Shown in pieces: positions 18,013 to 28,800 of a stretch of DNA of 64,000 nt. The translations under genes were made by a program, and so were the position numbers. The notes under the pieces are model-generated. The model had not been told where the DNA came from. It made no database searches and saw only the letters and a list, made by a program, of their open reading frames with translations. Position 1 is the stretch's first letter. Every line of letters begins with the position of its first letter. Source of the DNA: Planctomycetota bacterium (lineage in GTDB: Bacteria; Planctomycetota; Phycisphaerae; Phycisphaerales; UBA1924); the NCBI GenBank assembly GCA_017303555.1, contig JAFLCN010000009.1, positions 78,557-142,556 on the forward strand, in the 5' to 3' direction.

Positions 18013-19077
18013 ATGTCTCACATCCAATCGCGCGGTCCGAGCAGCTCCAGTCTCGCACGCCAGATCTCGCTCGGCGCATTCGCCGGACTTGCCATCGCCT
18101 CGGCCTCGTTCGCCGACGGTCCTATGTTCCGCCCCGACTCCGCAACCGCGACCTCCCAGTTCAGCAGCGGCTACACCATCAACCACGCCATCAGCGGCGC
18201 GGGCCTCGCCGCCGGCTTCACGCCCCAAAGCCAGCACGCCATCTACGTCTCCGGCAACCACTGGACCACCGCCAACAGCAAAACCATCGGCGAGTTCGCC
18301 ACGTTCAACTTCGCGCAGCCAAAGACCGTCGGCGGGTTCTACATGTGGTGCCATCAGTCCGCCCGCGGCGGCAACGGCCACGCCAACAACCCGTTCTACT
18401 GCGCCACCCGCTTCGATCTCGTCTTCTTCGACAGCGCAAACAACACGCTCGCCACGCTCACCAACCTGACCGCAACTCCCGATGTCCCCGTCGCGCAGAT
18501 CTATGGCTTCGAAGCGATCTCCAATGTCAGCGCCATCCGCTTCATCGTCCGCGCCACCGCCAACAACAACGTCTCGCCCTACACCGGCCTCGCCGAAGTG
18601 GCGTTCACCTCGTGCGTCTCGCCGATTGTCGCTCCCGTCGCCAACGCCGGCATCTGCCCGGGCGGTTCCGTGCAGTTCACCGCCGCGGCCAGTGGCACGC
18701 CCCCGTTCTCGTATCAATGGCGCTTCAACGGCGAACCCATCGACCCGTTGACCAACATCACCGCAACCAAGCCCACGCTCGAGATCGCCAACGTCGGCGA
18801 CGAAGTCGAAGGCACGTACGACTGCGTTGTCACCGGCCCCTGCTCGAGCACCATCACACTTCCGGCAACGCTCGCCGTCTGCCTTTCCGACTTCGATTGC
18901 GATGCCCTCGTCAACGATTCCGACTTCGAGGTCTTCGCCTTCGCCTACAACGTGCTCGACTGCGCCGATCCATCCATGCCCGCGGGCTGCCCAGTTGATC
19001 TCAACGCTGACAACGTGGTGGACGACGCCGATTTCGTCCTCTTCCTTGCCGCGTACAACCAGCTTGTCTGCGAATAA
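18013..19077 (+). CDS. secreted discoidin-like/Ig-like protein with GC-type dockerin
   Basis: This 354-residue protein starts at ATG 18013 with GGAG at 18000-18003. The signal segment is ISLGAFAGLAIASASFA. Residues about 40-205 look like a discoidin/F5-8C-type beta-sandwich (AISGAGLAAGFTPQSQ, GEFATFNFAQPKTVGGFYMW, AIRFIVRATANNN), a fold often used for carbohydrate or surface binding. An Ig-like domain follows (about 208-290: ICPGGSVQFTAAASGTPP, GTYDCVVTGPC). The dockerin (CLSDFDCDALVNDSDF, CPVDLNADNVVDDADF) ends LVCE-stop rather than CP and has an extra cysteine in loop 1. No catalytic residues are evident, so I read it as an adhesion or glycan-binding component. Confidence 0.78.
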   Translation: MSHIQSRGPSSSSLARQISLGAFAGLAIASASFADGPMFRPDSATATSQFSSGYTINHAISGAGLAAGFTPQSQHAIYVSGNHWTTANSKTIGEFATFNFAQPKTVGGFYMWCHQSARGGNGHANNPFYCATRFDLVFFDSANNTLATLTNLTATPDVPVAQIYGFEAISNVSAIRFIVRATANNNVSPYTGLAEVAFTSCVSPIVAPVANAGICPGGSVQFTAAASGTPPFSYQWRFNGEPIDPLTNITATKPTLEIANVGDEVEGTYDCVVTGPCSSTITLPATLAVCLSDFDCDALVNDSDFEVFAFAYNVLDCADPSMPAGCPVDLNADNVVDDADFVLFLAAYNQLVCE

Positions 19078-19252
19078 CCGCTCCACACGCGGCACAACCG
19101 CCGCACAATCGCACGCGCCCTTCGCGCCCGTCACTCTCAGGGTTCCCGAATCGGCCCGATCTCACCCGCCGATTCTGCTTGTTCGCACCCCCCAGTTCTG
19201 GTAGCATCGGCGAGCGGAGGCATGCAGTCCTCTTGCGTGTGGGGGTAGAAAC

Positions 19253-22002
19253 ATGCGATTGTTTGCGTTGGTGTTGACCTGCTTGGTCGGGTTCCATGCA
19301 TCCGCCCAAGTCTGTGGCGAATGGCTCAACGGCTCTCCGATGCCCGGCGTGACCGAGGGCGGCTCCGTCCGCGCCAGCATCACGTGGGACCCCGACGGCA
19401 ACGGTCCGCTCGGCACCACCTCGTTGTCGCCGGCACCTTCACCGTCATCGCCAATGTCGTCGCTTCCAACATCGCCATGTGGAATCCCGCGACCGACCAG
19501 TGGTCCGCGCTCGGCACCGGAACCAACGGCGAGGTGCTCGCGCTCGCCGTCATGCCCGACAACACACTCATCGCGGGCGGACGCTTCACCGCCTGCGGCA
19601 CAACCACCACCAGCCGCATCGCGGCATGGAACGGATCCACCTGATCGCCTCTCACCGACACGCTCGGCGCCGAAGGCGTCACGGATGGAGTGACCCAGGC
19701 TTCCGTCGCAGCGCTCGCCCGTTTGAACGACGGGCGCCTCGCGGTCGGCGGGTTGTTCTCGAACGCGGGCGACGCCGCGCGCAGCCGCCTCGCCATCTGG
19801 ACCGGCACCAGTTGGGCGAGTCTCTCTGTCGCGGATATCGCCATGACCGGATCCGAGACCGTCGCAGCGCTGGCGGTCCGCCCCGATGGCCATCTCATCA
19901 TCGGCGGTTCCTTCGACAACATCGGACCAACCGCTGCCAGCAATATCGGTCGCTGGGACGGAATAAGCTTCTTCGCGATGGCGAGCGGGCTCGCCGGCCC
20001 GGTTTTCGCCATCGGCATGCGGCCCGATTCCACCATGATTGTCGGCGGCAGTTTTCTAAGTTCCGGCGGGAACCCAATGTCCAATCTCGCGCGCTGGACC
20101 GGCACCTTCTGGGTTGGGATGGGCTCCGGCACCGACGGCCCTGTCCTGGCCGTCCACATCAACCCGCTCAACACAAGCCAGACTTTCATCGGCGGCTCGT
20201 TCGTATCCGCCGGAGGCGTCGTCTGCCGCAACATCGCCCGGACCAACCAGAACGGAAATGCATACTTCGCGCTGAGCGGCGGGGTTCACAACGAATTTTT
20301 GAGTCAAGGATCGACGCCCAGTGTGCGCACCATCGTGCAGTTCGCCCCCGGCGTCCTCTTCGCCGGCGGGTTCTTCACGTCCGTCCATACATCGCAGATG
20401 CGTTCCATCGCCAAGTGGAATGGCGGCGTGTGGTCCGCCATCACGCCCGGTCTCAGCGCGTCGGTTCGCGCGATTGATGTTGATCCTTCCGGTGGCGTTC
20501 TACTCGGCGGCTCTTTCACCAACACGCCGTCGGGTGCCGCCAACCGCGTCGCGACGTGGAGCGCCGCAGCAGGATTCGGCGCGCTGGGGCAGGGTGCCGA
20601 CGACTCCGTTCACGCAGTCAAGCGACTCCACGACAACGATGTCGTTATCGCTGGCTCCTTTGATCACGCTGGAGGTGTGCCGGCGTTCAGCGTCGCCCGC
20701 TACAGCTCGGGCGCGTGGAGCCCACTCGGATCAGGCTTCTTGGTGGCCTACGAATTTCTGAACAAGACCATCGCGGAGTTGCCCGTCGGCGCCCCCAACC
20801 TCGGCGTGGGTGATCTCTTTGTCGGAGGCGACATCGACGGCTACCCACCTGAGACCACGGTCTTCGGACTCAACGTCCTCTCGTTCAATGGCACATCGTG
20901 GTTCTTGCTCGAAGACGGCTGGGGCAAATCCAACTCGAGCGATCACGGCTTCGTCGCCGCAACGCTTGTGCTTCCCGATGGCACCCTCATCCTCGGCGGC
21001 AGCTTCGACAACGTCGGCGGCTTCATGATTTCCCACTGCGTCGGCCGGTGGAACCCCGCCACGTACCAGTACGAGTCCCTCGGCAACACCTTCAACGCCG
21101 CAGTGCACCGGATCTACGCCCTCGCACGCATGCCAAACGGCGACGTCATCGCCGCCGGACAATTCACGACTGCGAACGGCGGCCCCGGCAACGCGATCGC
21201 GCGCTGGAACGGTTCGGCATGGCTGCCCCTGGGCCCCGGCCTCACCGGCACCGTCTACGCGCTCACCGTTGCTGCCAACGGCGATCTCATCGCCGGAGGC
21301 CAGATCACAATCGCGGGCTCCACGCCCGTCAACAACATCGCCCGCTGGAACGGCACGACCTGGTCCGCCATGGGCGACGGCGTTCGCAACACCGTCCGCG
21401 CACTCGCCACGCACTCAAACGGCAACATCCTCGTCGGCGGCGATTTCGCCCGCGCCGGCGGCAAGGTCTCCGCCTACTTCGCCCGCTGGAGCGACAACGC
21501 CCTGCCCGCCATTCTCGAGCAGCCCCTCTCTCAATCCATCAACTGCAACGTCGAATCTCCGGATTTCACCATCGCAGTCGATCCCGGAACGAGCCCGACG
21601 TATCAGTGGTACTTCAACAACAACCCGATCAACAACGACGGCAAATACGAAATCACCACCTACCCCGGCGGCAGCCGCCTCCGCTTCAACCTCCTCTATC
21701 TCTACGACACCGACGCCGGCGACTACCACGTCGTCGCCACCACACCCTGCGGCTCGGTCACCAGCGACACCGCATCACTCATCATCACCGGCAACTGCCC
21801 AGCCCCCTGCCCCGGCGACCTGAACGACGACCGCACCGTCGACGACACCGACTTCGTCCTCTTCGCGCAGGCCTACGACGAACTGCTCTGCTCCGAAGAA
21901 CCCGAGACCGAATGCCCCGCCGATCTCAACGGCGATCAGATCATCGACGACGCCGACTTCGTCCTCTTCGTGCAGGCCTACGACACACTGATCTGCCCCT
22001 GA
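19253..22002 (+). pseudogene. disrupted secreted beta-propeller/Ig protein with GC-type dockerin (frameshift plus in-frame TGA)
   Basis: The signal peptide and first about 55 residues start at ATG 19253 (LFALVLTCLVGFHASAQ) and run into TWDPDGNGPLGTT. The continuation LVVAGTFTVIANVVASNIAMW is in the next frame, consistent with loss of one C near 19420 (ACCACC[C]TCGTT). That second frame then meets TGA at 19642-19644 (NGST-stop-SPLTDTL), where the repeat pattern predicts Trp, so TGG to TGA. Downstream the frame is open to 22002 with many repeats (L-(I/V)-GGSF-x-x-G ... NIARWNG-x-x-W), an Ig-like domain and a complete dockerin ending LICP-stop. The intact minus-strand gene at 58302-60491 has the same N-terminal TWDPD...GPL pattern and serves as a template. 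It is either a recent pseudogene or carries two sequence errors. A fragment starting at 19690 would have no signal peptide. Confidence 0.85.
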
Positions 22003-22032
22003 TCACTCGGCCCAATTGCCGCGCCGGTTCGT

Positions 22033-24636
22033 CTACCTTTGCTCCTTCGGCTTCCACGGCGCGCGTTGCGTCTCCACGCTCTTTAGCATCGCAGTCTCCG
22101 TCGCGGGGATCGACCGACGCAAGTCCTCCATTGCCAGGTCCGCCGCCGCCTGCCTGCCCGCATACGTCAGACTTTGAATCACCCGAAGCTCGCTTCTGAC
22201 GCGATCGCGCGGACTCTCCCGCGAAAGCCGCCGCGACAGTTCAACCGCTTCATCGCACTCGGCCTGCGAAACATCCGGAAGATCCAACAGCAACTGGCAC
22301 ACAATCTCGTGTATCGGAACGCTCGCAAAAGTTGCCGCGGCCTGTCGCGCAGCGGGAAGTAGCGCCCGCCCCTTCACGCGCACCTCTTCCCAGCGGTCAA
22401 AGTCCTTCGCAATACGAATCGCCGCGTGCCGCGATCTCAATTGCGCGAGCACGCCTTCCTCGCAGCCGCTGCACCGCATGGCGAGCGCATCCGCCGCTGA
22501 TCCCGCCTCGGCCATCGCCCGCGCCGACCCCCGCGAATCGCCCGCCCGCTCCAGCACCGAAGCCAGGTTGCACAGCGCCGCGGCATGCAACATCGCGGCA
22601 TCCACATCAGTCGGATCCGACTCGGAGAACGTCTTCGAGAGCGACGCCGCGTCACCCGCCATCGCCACGCTCGATTCCAAAGCCTCCGGCCTGTACCACG
22701 TCTGCATGTCCGAGGTCGCGACAAGACAGTTGATCAGCCGCCTTAGGGATGGCTTCGCGTGCGGGTCGCGCCGGTAAAGCTCGCGAAGAATCCCGATCTC
22801 TTCGCGTCCGATCTCCATTTTCTCGCGATCCATCCGCCGCCGGCCGGCGATCGACCCCTTCATGCCAAGCGCCGACGAGACGCCCCACATCGCAAGCGGC
22901 GATTCGGGCTCGAGCGCGAGCAGTTGGTTTGCCGCGCCAAGCTGCTTCTCGGAATAGCTTGCCGCCTCCTCGAGCGCATCGCGATCAAGCGCGTCCGCCG
23001 CGAGCCGCTCGTAACTGAAAGAGAGGTTGCTCAAAGCACCGGGCATCGCCGGCCAGAGGTGCACCGCCCGCTCATCAATCGCAAGTGCCCGCAGATACAT
23101 CTCCCGTTTCGCTTCAACGCCGCGCACGCGCGCGGACAAATCTCCCACACGCACAATCGCCGTCGAAAGATCGAACACCGCTTTCGGCTCATCGGGCGAA
23201 CGCTCCCAAACCCACTCCCGCAGCGCCAGCGCCCGCTCCCACGATTGCAGCGATTCCTCGTCATCACCCTCTTCCTGCCGCACATCGCCCATCGCGCCAA
23301 GCGCCTGCGCCCACGCCGCCTGCGCCTGAACGTCGCCGGGATTGTCCCTCGCGATCCGTTCGATTCCCGGCATCACCTTGAGTAGCAGCGCCTTCCTGTC
23401 CCTTGTTCCGCCCACCTTCCCCGCGTACCACTCGCCGACCCCCTCAAAGAGCAGGTTGTACGCAGCCCGTGTGTTCGCCATCTCCTTCTCGGCCCGCTGC
23501 CTCAGCAGCAGTTCACGCGCGAGCAGGCTCACGAGCGCTGCCGCTGCGATCACAATCGCGGCGCTCAGCGCCCCATTCCGTTTCACAAACATCCAAACGC
23601 TGTACCGCACCGTCGGCGCTCGCGCCTCGATCGGCCGATTCGCCAAGAGTCGCCTCAAGTCTCCCGAAAACGCCGCCATGCTCCGGTACCGATGCGAAAG
23701 GTCCTTCGCCGTCGCGGTCTTGATGATCAGTTCCAGATCCGGCGCAAGCCGCGCCGCCCCCGATGTCATTCCCGCGCCCGCCCTCAGCCCAAGCAACTCC
23801 CGCAGAATCGCCCCCGCCGCATACACATCCGTCCGCGTATCGATCCCGTCCGGTCGCCCCGCTTCCTGCTCCGGGCTCATGTATCCCGGCGTTCCAAATA
23901 CCTGCCCCGTAATCGTCATCCGATCGCCCGAATCCGCGATCCGCGCAATCCCAAAGTCAATCACCTTGATCCGCGGCCGCTCCGCATCGCTCACATCCAC
24001 GAGCATGTTCGCCGGCTTCAAGTCCCGATGGATCACGCCCTGAATATGCGCGTGCTCCACCGCATCGCACGCCTGAAGAAACAACTCGATGATCCGCGCC
24101 GCATCCCACCCTTGCCCGCGCACAAACTCCGTCACCGGCTTCCCGTCGATCAGTTCCAGCACAAAGTACGACCGCGCCGCGCCACCCGGCTCCGGCAGCG
24201 TCCCCGCGTCATAGATCCGCGCGATGTTCTCGTGCCGCAGCAGCGACAGCGCCTGCACTTCGTTGCGAAACCGCCCCAGCATCCCCTCCGACCACATCGT
24301 CGAGCGCAGAAGCTTGAGCGCAACCTCGCGCCGAGGATGCTCCTGCTGCACGCGATACACAATCCCCGAGCGCCCATCCCCCAGCACCCCAAGCACCCGA
24401 TACCGCCCAATGTGCTCCGGCGTCGATTCCCGTTCAAGCTCGCGCGCCACCACGCCCGCAAACTCTTCCATACTCGTCGATGTTCCGCTCTCCGCCTCCA
24501 GCAAGAGCGCTGCCTCGCGCGCAATCTCCGGCCTCACTTCCCCCGCGGCACGCAAAAGCTCCGCTCGACCCTCGGGCCCACGCTCCGAAGCCTCCAGAAA
24601 CAAATCCCGCACCGCTTGCCACTGCTCAGGGTTCAT
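22033..24636 (-). CDS. membrane Ser/Thr protein kinase (PknB-like) with C-terminal helical repeats
   Basis: This 867-residue protein has a complete Hanks-type kinase domain over about residues 78-335: glycine loop LGDGRSGIVY (85-94), catalytic lysine in VALKLL (K108), HRDLKPAN (203-210), DFG (227-229) and GTPGYMSPEQ. A transmembrane helix follows at about 354-375 (ALSAAIVIAAAALVSLLA). The rest is alpha-helical with TPR-like character (ALAIDERAVHLWPAMPGAL, WERALALREW) and would lie outside the membrane. The N-terminal about 70 residues (MNPEQWQAVRDLFLEA...) are the usual prefix in planctomycete kinases paired with ECF factors. The ECF sigma gene lies 400 bases upstream on the same strand, so kinase and sigma factor probably act in one signalling pathway. 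The substrate is unknown. Confidence 0.94.
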   Translation of the reverse strand: MNPEQWQAVRDLFLEASERGPEGRAELLRAAGEVRPEIAREAALLLEAESGTSTSMEEFAGVVARELERESTPEHIGRYRVLGVLGDGRSGIVYRVQQEHPRREVALKLLRSTMWSEGMLGRFRNEVQALSLLRHENIARIYDAGTLPEPGGAARSYFVLELIDGKPVTEFVRGQGWDAARIIELFLQACDAVEHAHIQGVIHRDLKPANMLVDVSDAERPRIKVIDFGIARIADSGDRMTITGQVFGTPGYMSPEQEAGRPDGIDTRTDVYAAGAILRELLGLRAGAGMTSGAARLAPDLELIIKTATAKDLSHRYRSMAAFSGDLRRLLANRPIEARAPTVRYSVWMFVKRNGALSAAIVIAAAALVSLLARELLLRQRAEKEMANTRAAYNLLFEGVGEWYAGKVGGTRDRKALLLKVMPGIERIARDNPGDVQAQAAWAQALGAMGDVRQEEGDDEESLQSWERALALREWVWERSPDEPKAVFDLSTAIVRVGDLSARVRGVEAKREMYLRALAIDERAVHLWPAMPGALSNLSFSYERLAADALDRDALEEAASYSEKQLGAANQLLALEPESPLAMWGVSSALGMKGSIAGRRRMDREKMEIGREEIGILRELYRRDPHAKPSLRRLINCLVATSDMQTWYRPEALESSVAMAGDAASLSKTFSESDPTDVDAAMLHAAALCNLASVLERAGDSRGSARAMAEAGSAADALAMRCSGCEEGVLAQLRSRHAAIRIAKDFDRWEEVRVKGRALLPAARQAAATFASVPIHEIVCQLLLDLPDVSQAECDEAVELSRRLSRESPRDRVRSELRVIQSLTYAGRQAAADLAMEDLRRSIPATETAMLKSVETQRAPWKPKEQR

Positions 24637-25035
24637 GCCACGCTCTTCTCAATGTCCATTCCCACTGCTACCAGCGCAGACCAGCACAAACCCCTTCGCA
24701 TTCCTTGCCTTTCTCTGGCCCCCCTCCCCGAGGGAGGGGCAGGGGGTGGGAGTCGAACCCCGCGGCCAACAACAAACTCACCCAAACCATCCAATCGCAA
24801 CTCCGACCCCCCTCCCCGATGGGAGCGAAGGTGGGGGGTGGGAGTCGAATCGCGCACCCAACTCGCAACCCACCAAACTCATCAATCCCGCAACTCCAAA
24901 GCTCCCGCACCCGCCTTTCAGCCCATCCGGGCTGACAGATTCAAGCCGAGGGTGGAGCGAGTTCTTCGAGCGACACCCTCGGTCCGCGGCAACGAATCCC
25001 CGCACGCTGAAAGCGTGCCACTTCCAGCAACGCTC
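24637..25035. repeat. gene-free stretch with repeats and hairpins between kinase and sigma genes
   Basis: No credible gene is present. CCCCTCCC-CGA-GGGAGGGG at 24721-24739 forms a hairpin. The unit GGGGGTGGGAGTCGAA occurs near 24742 and again near 24832, a direct repeat about 90 bases apart. A further inverted repeat pairs CCGAGGGTG (24946-24954) with CACCCTCGG (24974-24982). Similar pyrimidine/purine hairpins recur at 58265-58285 and near 60684, so this looks like a dispersed intergenic repeat family, not a regulatory element specific to this operon. Confidence 0.6.
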
Positions 25036-25644
25036 TCATCCTTCAACCAATCGATCCCCCGCCTCATCACTCCCCAGCCATCTCTTGAGCCAAGCCCGCG
25101 CCACCCGCCAGTCCTTCTCCACCGTCGATTCCGAAACGCCCATCACCTCCGCAGTTTCCGTCGTCGTCAGCCCCATGTAAAACCGCAGCCGCACCGATTC
25201 CACCGCCCGCGGATCAAGCCGCGCCAGTTTCTCGAGCGCCTCTTCAATCTCCAGCACATCAAACCCGCTCTCGACCGCGCCGCCCGACACCAGCCCCGGC
25301 ACATCCGCCCGCCCCGGCGCCGTCCTCCCCGGTGCGGTCCGCTTGATGGCCTTCTTCCGCCGCGCATGGTCAATCAACACCAGCCGCATGCAGTTCGCCG
25401 CCCGGGCAAAGAAGTCTGCTTTGGACAGCCCCGCCGCCGAAGTCCCATCCACCCCGATCACCCGCAAGAACGCCTCATGCACCAGCGCCGTCGGCTGTAA
25501 CGTGCGCGCGTTGTTCTCGCGCCCCAGAAACACCGCCGCCATCCCCCGCAGTTCCTGATAAAGGTCCGCCGGCCCAACACCCGGGGGAAAGCTCGCCCCA
25601 GTGTGCTCAGGTGAAGGCGAGAAATTGAAAGTGCTTGCAATCAA
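25036..25644 (-). CDS. ECF-type RNA polymerase sigma factor (PF07638-like)
   Basis: This 202-residue protein is the usual size for an ECF sigma factor. Region 2 covers about residues 22-105; ARTLQPTALVHEAFLRV is the hallmark segment of the Sigma70_ECF (PF07638/TIGR02999) group, and FFARAANCMRLVLIDHARRK follows. Region 4 is about 130-195, with the helix-turn-helix around TTTETAEVMGVSESTVEKDW. No anti-sigma gene is adjacent; instead a membrane Ser/Thr kinase lies downstream on the same strand, an arrangement typical of planctomycete ECF factors thought to be controlled by kinases. It is divergent from the serine protease gene at 25845, whose expression it could influence; that link is inference. 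The start at 25644 has no obvious strong ribosome binding site. Confidence 0.92.
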   Translation of the reverse strand: MIASTFNFSPSPEHTGASFPPGVGPADLYQELRGMAAVFLGRENNARTLQPTALVHEAFLRVIGVDGTSAAGLSKADFFARAANCMRLVLIDHARRKKAIKRTAPGRTAPGRADVPGLVSGGAVESGFDVLEIEEALEKLARLDPRAVESVRLRFYMGLTTTETAEVMGVSESTVEKDWRVARAWLKRWLGSDEAGDRLVEG

Positions 25645-25844
25645 AGAAGTTGCGCCGTCGTGTGCTTCGCCGATCCGGAGATGACATCAATCTACCAGAT
25701 TTTCGCGAGATTCTCACTAGGGAATGCAAGGCACTCCCATTCGGTCTGCGCTGGAAGAGTAACGGGCCACACGCGCCCTCTCGCAACGTAGCCGGGAATG
25801 CTGACAGTCGCGGCACAGTCCGAGCGCGGAAGAGGAGATCGATC

Positions 25845-28800
25845 ATGAGCCTTTCGACTTTAAAGTTGCTCCAACGGTCGGCAATTCTGATTGCTTCCGC
25901 TAGTGCAGCGCTCTTCCCACACGAATCACACGCGCAATCGCCTCCGCTCAAGATTGTCTCAACGAATGCACGAGATCTTCCGTCGAAGCACCTCGCCGGA
26001 AGCGATCGACTTCAATGGTGGTGGGATGCAGGTCACCGAGCGAGCCCCGAGAACCCAGGCCCGTTTGCCGATCGGGTAATTTATGGTGCCAACGACCGAA
26101 AGGAAGTATACGCCGAGACCGACGACCGCTTACGCACAGCTGCCGCGTCGACGTGCATCATGGTTCCAAGATGGCAGCTGTTTGACTTGCGGAACGGGTA
26201 TTACTACATCATTGGGGTTGAGCGCTTCAATACCTTCTTTGGTGATCCGGGCCTCTGCCCTGACGATCCGTTGTACTCGCAGCTTGGCTTCGTTGGCGGA
26301 TGTTCGGCATTTCTGATCGGGCCGGATCACGTTGCAACTGCAGGTCACTGTCTCGACGGCGCGGACTTGACGGAATGGGCGTTTCTTTTCGGATACGATC
26401 AACGCGACGGAAACCAGGATCCCGAGTTGTTGGTTTCTGCGGATCGGGTCTACTTCCCAGTTGAAAAGCTATGGTCGGCGCTCGACTCGCAATTTGATCA
26501 TGGGGTTGTCCGAATTGACCGCCCAGTGATGGACCGCCGTCCGTTGGCCGTTCAAGATACGGGATTTGTTGCTGGAAATGCACAGTTGGCGATTATCGGA
26601 AACCCGTTTGTTCTCCCCACCAAAGTCGCAAACAATGGGCAGGTGTTGCGATCGCTTCCAGAGTACGAGAACTTTGAGACGAACCTCGATCATCTTCCGG
26701 GAAACTCCGGATCTCTCGTTATGAACGCTGCGACAGGATTAATCGAAGGGATATTGGTCGCTGGTCCTGCCGTCGACTACTGGGCAGTTATTCCGCCCGA
26801 TTCGTGCTTTCATGAATTTGTCTGTCCGAACAATGGCGGGGATTGCGTCTCGGCGATTGTGAGCCGCGCCGGAGTGCTCAAGCTTCATCAAGCCGATTCT
26901 TTGCTTGCTTGCGGCGCAGATTTTGATGGCAATCGAGTTGTCGACGATTCCGATTTTGTGGCGTTTGTTATCGCATACAACGAAGTAGTCGTTCCGCCTG
27001 CTTCACAGAGATGTGATCTGAACGGTGACGGTTTTGTGAACGATGAAGACTTCCCCACTTTCCTCCGCTATTACGACGAGGGATTGTGCCCGGACCTGCC
27101 GTCATCTCCAGCAAACGTTTCCACAAGCCTGAGTTCCTCTACGACAGCAGTAATTCGTTGGCAAGGGCGATCACCCTCGGACTCTCAGTACGAGATTCTT
27201 CGGAGCGGTGATGGGAAAAACTTTGCGGTCGTGTCCACCGCTCCAGCAAATGCTACCAGTGCTCCAGTATCGGGCCTCGCGCCCGCGACGCCTCACTGGT
27301 TCACCGTACGCGCTCTGAATGATCATGGGTTAGGGCCCGCGGGCGCGGTTGCAAAAGTGCGCAGCGACTGTCCGTTGCGTTCGCCACAGAATGCCACCAT
27401 CACGCCGACCGGTCCCGACTCCGTACGAATTCAGTGGCAATCCCCGGTCGGGGCGGAGACATGGATTTATGTCGACGTGGATCCGGCCTTTTCCTTGCCC
27501 CAAGGGTGGGCCGTAGGTGTCGGTCAGTCATCGATCAATTTCAAAGGATTCGAGACGGGTACGACCTACTACTTCCAATTACAATCCGTCGATACCGACC
27601 TGTATCCGATGTGCAACTCGCCCTCTACAAGCTTGCAGTTCAAGATTTGTCAAACAAATGCTCCGACAAACTTCCAGCGGACAACCGTCGGCCCGACAAG
27701 CATTGCTTTTGCCTGGAATGACAATTCCGACGACGAGATCCAGTTCAAGATCGAACGCCTGTCCGGATCTGTGTGGGTGCTGCAGGAGAATGTGCCTCCC
27801 AACGCGACGCGCGCTACCGTGACCGGCCTCTCACTTGGCCAAACCTACACCTTTCGAATTGTTGCGGATGGCCCTTATTGCGATTCTCCTTCAAACTCAG
27901 TAACTGAAACAACGATCTGCAACGTAGCAGCTCCAACAGGAGTGCAAGTACTTAGCATTGGTGCTGCGAGCGCTGTGATCCGATGGGTCGACAACTCGGA
28001 CAACGAGATTCAGTTCAAGATTCAGCGATGGAACGGATCGGCTTGGGTTCTTCAAGAGAACGTTCCTCCGTCCGTGACCCAAGCGACCGTCACCGGTCTC
28101 TCGCCCAGTGCGTCCTATCGAATGCGCGTCGTCGCCGATGGATTAGGCTGCGATGCGGTTGGTGGCGAAGTGGTGTTTTCCACGACCGATGGTTGCTTCC
28201 CTGCACCGACGAGTTTTCGACCGGCGAGCATCGCGGCAACCAGTGTCGTCTTTGCCTGGAGCGACAATTCTGGAGAAGAGCTGCAGTTCCGGATTGAGCG
28301 GCAATCAAGCGGGTCGTGGGTCCTGCAAGAGAATGTCCCTCCCAACGCAACCAGTGCGACCGTGACCGGTCTTACGCTTGGTGCGACCTACAAATTCCGA
28401 ATCGTCGCAGAAGGGCAGTACTGCGATGTGGCCAGCAATTCCGTCGACGTCACGACGGTTTGCGACACTGCGCCGCCGAGCAACTTCCGCGTAATTCAGG
28501 TTCTCGCAACAAGCGTGAAGGTTGCTTGGAACGACAACTCGAACAACGAGATTCAGTTCCGCGTTCAGCGCCTGTCGGGTGGTACATGGGTCTTGCAGGA
28601 GAACGTGCCACCAAACGCGACAAGTGCAACGCTGACCGGCCTGACCGTGAACACTAGCTATCGGTTCCGAGTTCTGGCTGACGGTCCGGCGTGCGACGGT
28701 GTTGGAAATGAACTGACGGTCACCACGCAGTGCGACACTGCCGCTCCGACTAGCTTTCGAGCCACCTCCGTCGGGAGGAACACCGTGAACGTGGCGTGGA

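Noticed and set aside
19642..19644. TGA read as selenocysteine
   Set aside because: There is no selenoprotein context, no evident SECIS-like hairpin sought or needed, and a nearby frameshift; a Trp-to-stop mutation is simpler.
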